Shown here: positions 13,026 through 13,296 of the stretch, piece after piece
Layout of the letters: every line of letters begins with the position of its first letter
Position numbering within the stretch: the stretch's first letter is position 1
NCBI GenBank assembly: GCA_023433445.1
Contig: JAEZCS010000202.1
Coordinates: 1 to 13,296 of the forward strand
DNA length: 13,296 nucleotides
Reading direction: 5' to 3'
Source of the DNA: Pseudomonadota bacterium
Lineage (GTDB): Bacteria; Pseudomonadota; Alphaproteobacteria; Sphingomonadales; Sphingomonadaceae
The notes under the pieces: model-generated
The model's input: the letters and a program-made list of their open reading frames with translations, nothing else
Databases searched by the model: none
Told to the model about the DNA's origin: nothing
Made by a program: the position numbers and the translations under genes

Positions 13026-13296
13026 CTAGCCGCATGAGCGACGCGCCGCCGTCGTCGAGCTGCTTGGCCGTGTCGATCAACTTCACCTGGGTTTCCCAGG
13101 CGCGGCTTGCTTCGATCATCTGCACGAGCGCCGATGTAGCGTTGACGTTGGACCCTTCGACCGAACCGCCTGTGACGGTGGCGAGGGGATCGGTCGGCAG
13201 GACGCCGCCATTGGTTTCGCGGAATAGGCCATCGGTGCCCTTGGCGATGCTGGAGCCGACCGCGCGGACGAGCTTCAGGCCGTCGACGCGCTGCGG
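13018..13296 (-). CDS. flgF: Flagellar proximal rod protein FlgF, C-terminal 92 residues (continues beyond window)
   Basis: The minus-strand frame is open from the window edge to a TAA at 13020-13018. The visible end shows the typical FlgF C-terminus: LPTDPLATVTGGSVEGSNVN, then ATSALVQMIEASRAWETQVKLID and a short tail. This matches the C-terminal assembly signature of rod/hook proteins; the ASRAWE variant instead of TQRAYE and the position before flgG point to FlgF and not a second FlgG. It is a component of the proximal rod. The N-terminal part lies outside the window. Confidence 0.92.
   Translation of the reverse strand, partial: PQRVDGLKLVRAVGSSIAKGTDGLFRETNGGVLPTDPLATVTGGSVEGSNVNATSALVQMIEASRAWETQVKLIDTAKQLDDGGASLMRLDG

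Noticed and set aside
12096..13037. 313-residue plus-strand open frame opposite flgG
   Set aside because: It is antisense to a gene with full family signatures and has no signature of its own.
1..13296. tRNA, rRNA, insertion sequence, phage or defence genes
   Set aside because: I saw no cloverleaf or rRNA motifs, no transposase or integrase signatures and no defence domains. All substantial frames are accounted for by the listed genes.

Overview
The window looks like chromosomal DNA of a motile, GC-rich alphaproteobacterium, most likely a sphingomonad (Sphingomonadaceae). I base this on the high GC content, the protein flavour of the flagellar genes, the compact PAS-MCP receptor, and two kinds of GC-rich palindromic intergenic repeat that I associate with this group. 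The assignment is inference, since no marker gene such as 16S rRNA is present.

The plus strand (1-5521) holds: the 3' end of an unrecognised membrane protein with an Ala/Pro-rich tail; a clean intrinsic terminator; argG (argininosuccinate synthase); a short soluble PAS chemoreceptor (BdlA/Aer-like) with an elaborate upstream region; a secreted EF-hand protein; and an OmpR-type response regulator overlapping its EnvZ-type sensor kinase. Stable hairpins fill both gaps around the EF-hand gene.

The minus strand (5689-13296) is a flagellar block. Read in its own direction it runs flgF (C-terminal part only), flgG, flgH, flgI, flgJ (rod-binding domain only), flgK, flgL, then a repeat-filled gap, then motA and motB. 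It encodes distal rod, L- and P-rings, rod cap/scaffold, hook-filament junction proteins and the stator. flgG to flgL are tightly packed (overlaps of 1-4 bases or gaps of 8-14 bases) and look like one transcript. The plus and minus blocks converge on an inverted-repeat element at 5530-5664.

The most informative signals are regulatory. A consensus sigma-54 promoter (TGGCACG-N4-TTGCTTT) lies just after flgF and points at flgG. The 8-mer TTAACCAT, the known extended CtrA half-site of alphaproteobacteria, occurs four times, three of them upstream of motility or chemotaxis genes (PAS-MCP, motA, flgG). In front of the PAS-MCP gene it forms TTAG-N7-TTAACCAT, one base from the full CtrA box. The same leader contains a hairpin that pairs both the Shine-Dalgarno and the GTG start codon. 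This suggests that chemoreceptor, stator and rod/ring genes share CtrA-type control, with sigma-54 for the later flagellar genes. I did not find a clearly new defence, mobile or biosynthetic system; the novelty candidates are the regulatory architecture, the chemoreceptor/EF-hand/two-component cluster, and a FlgH without a lipobox cysteine.
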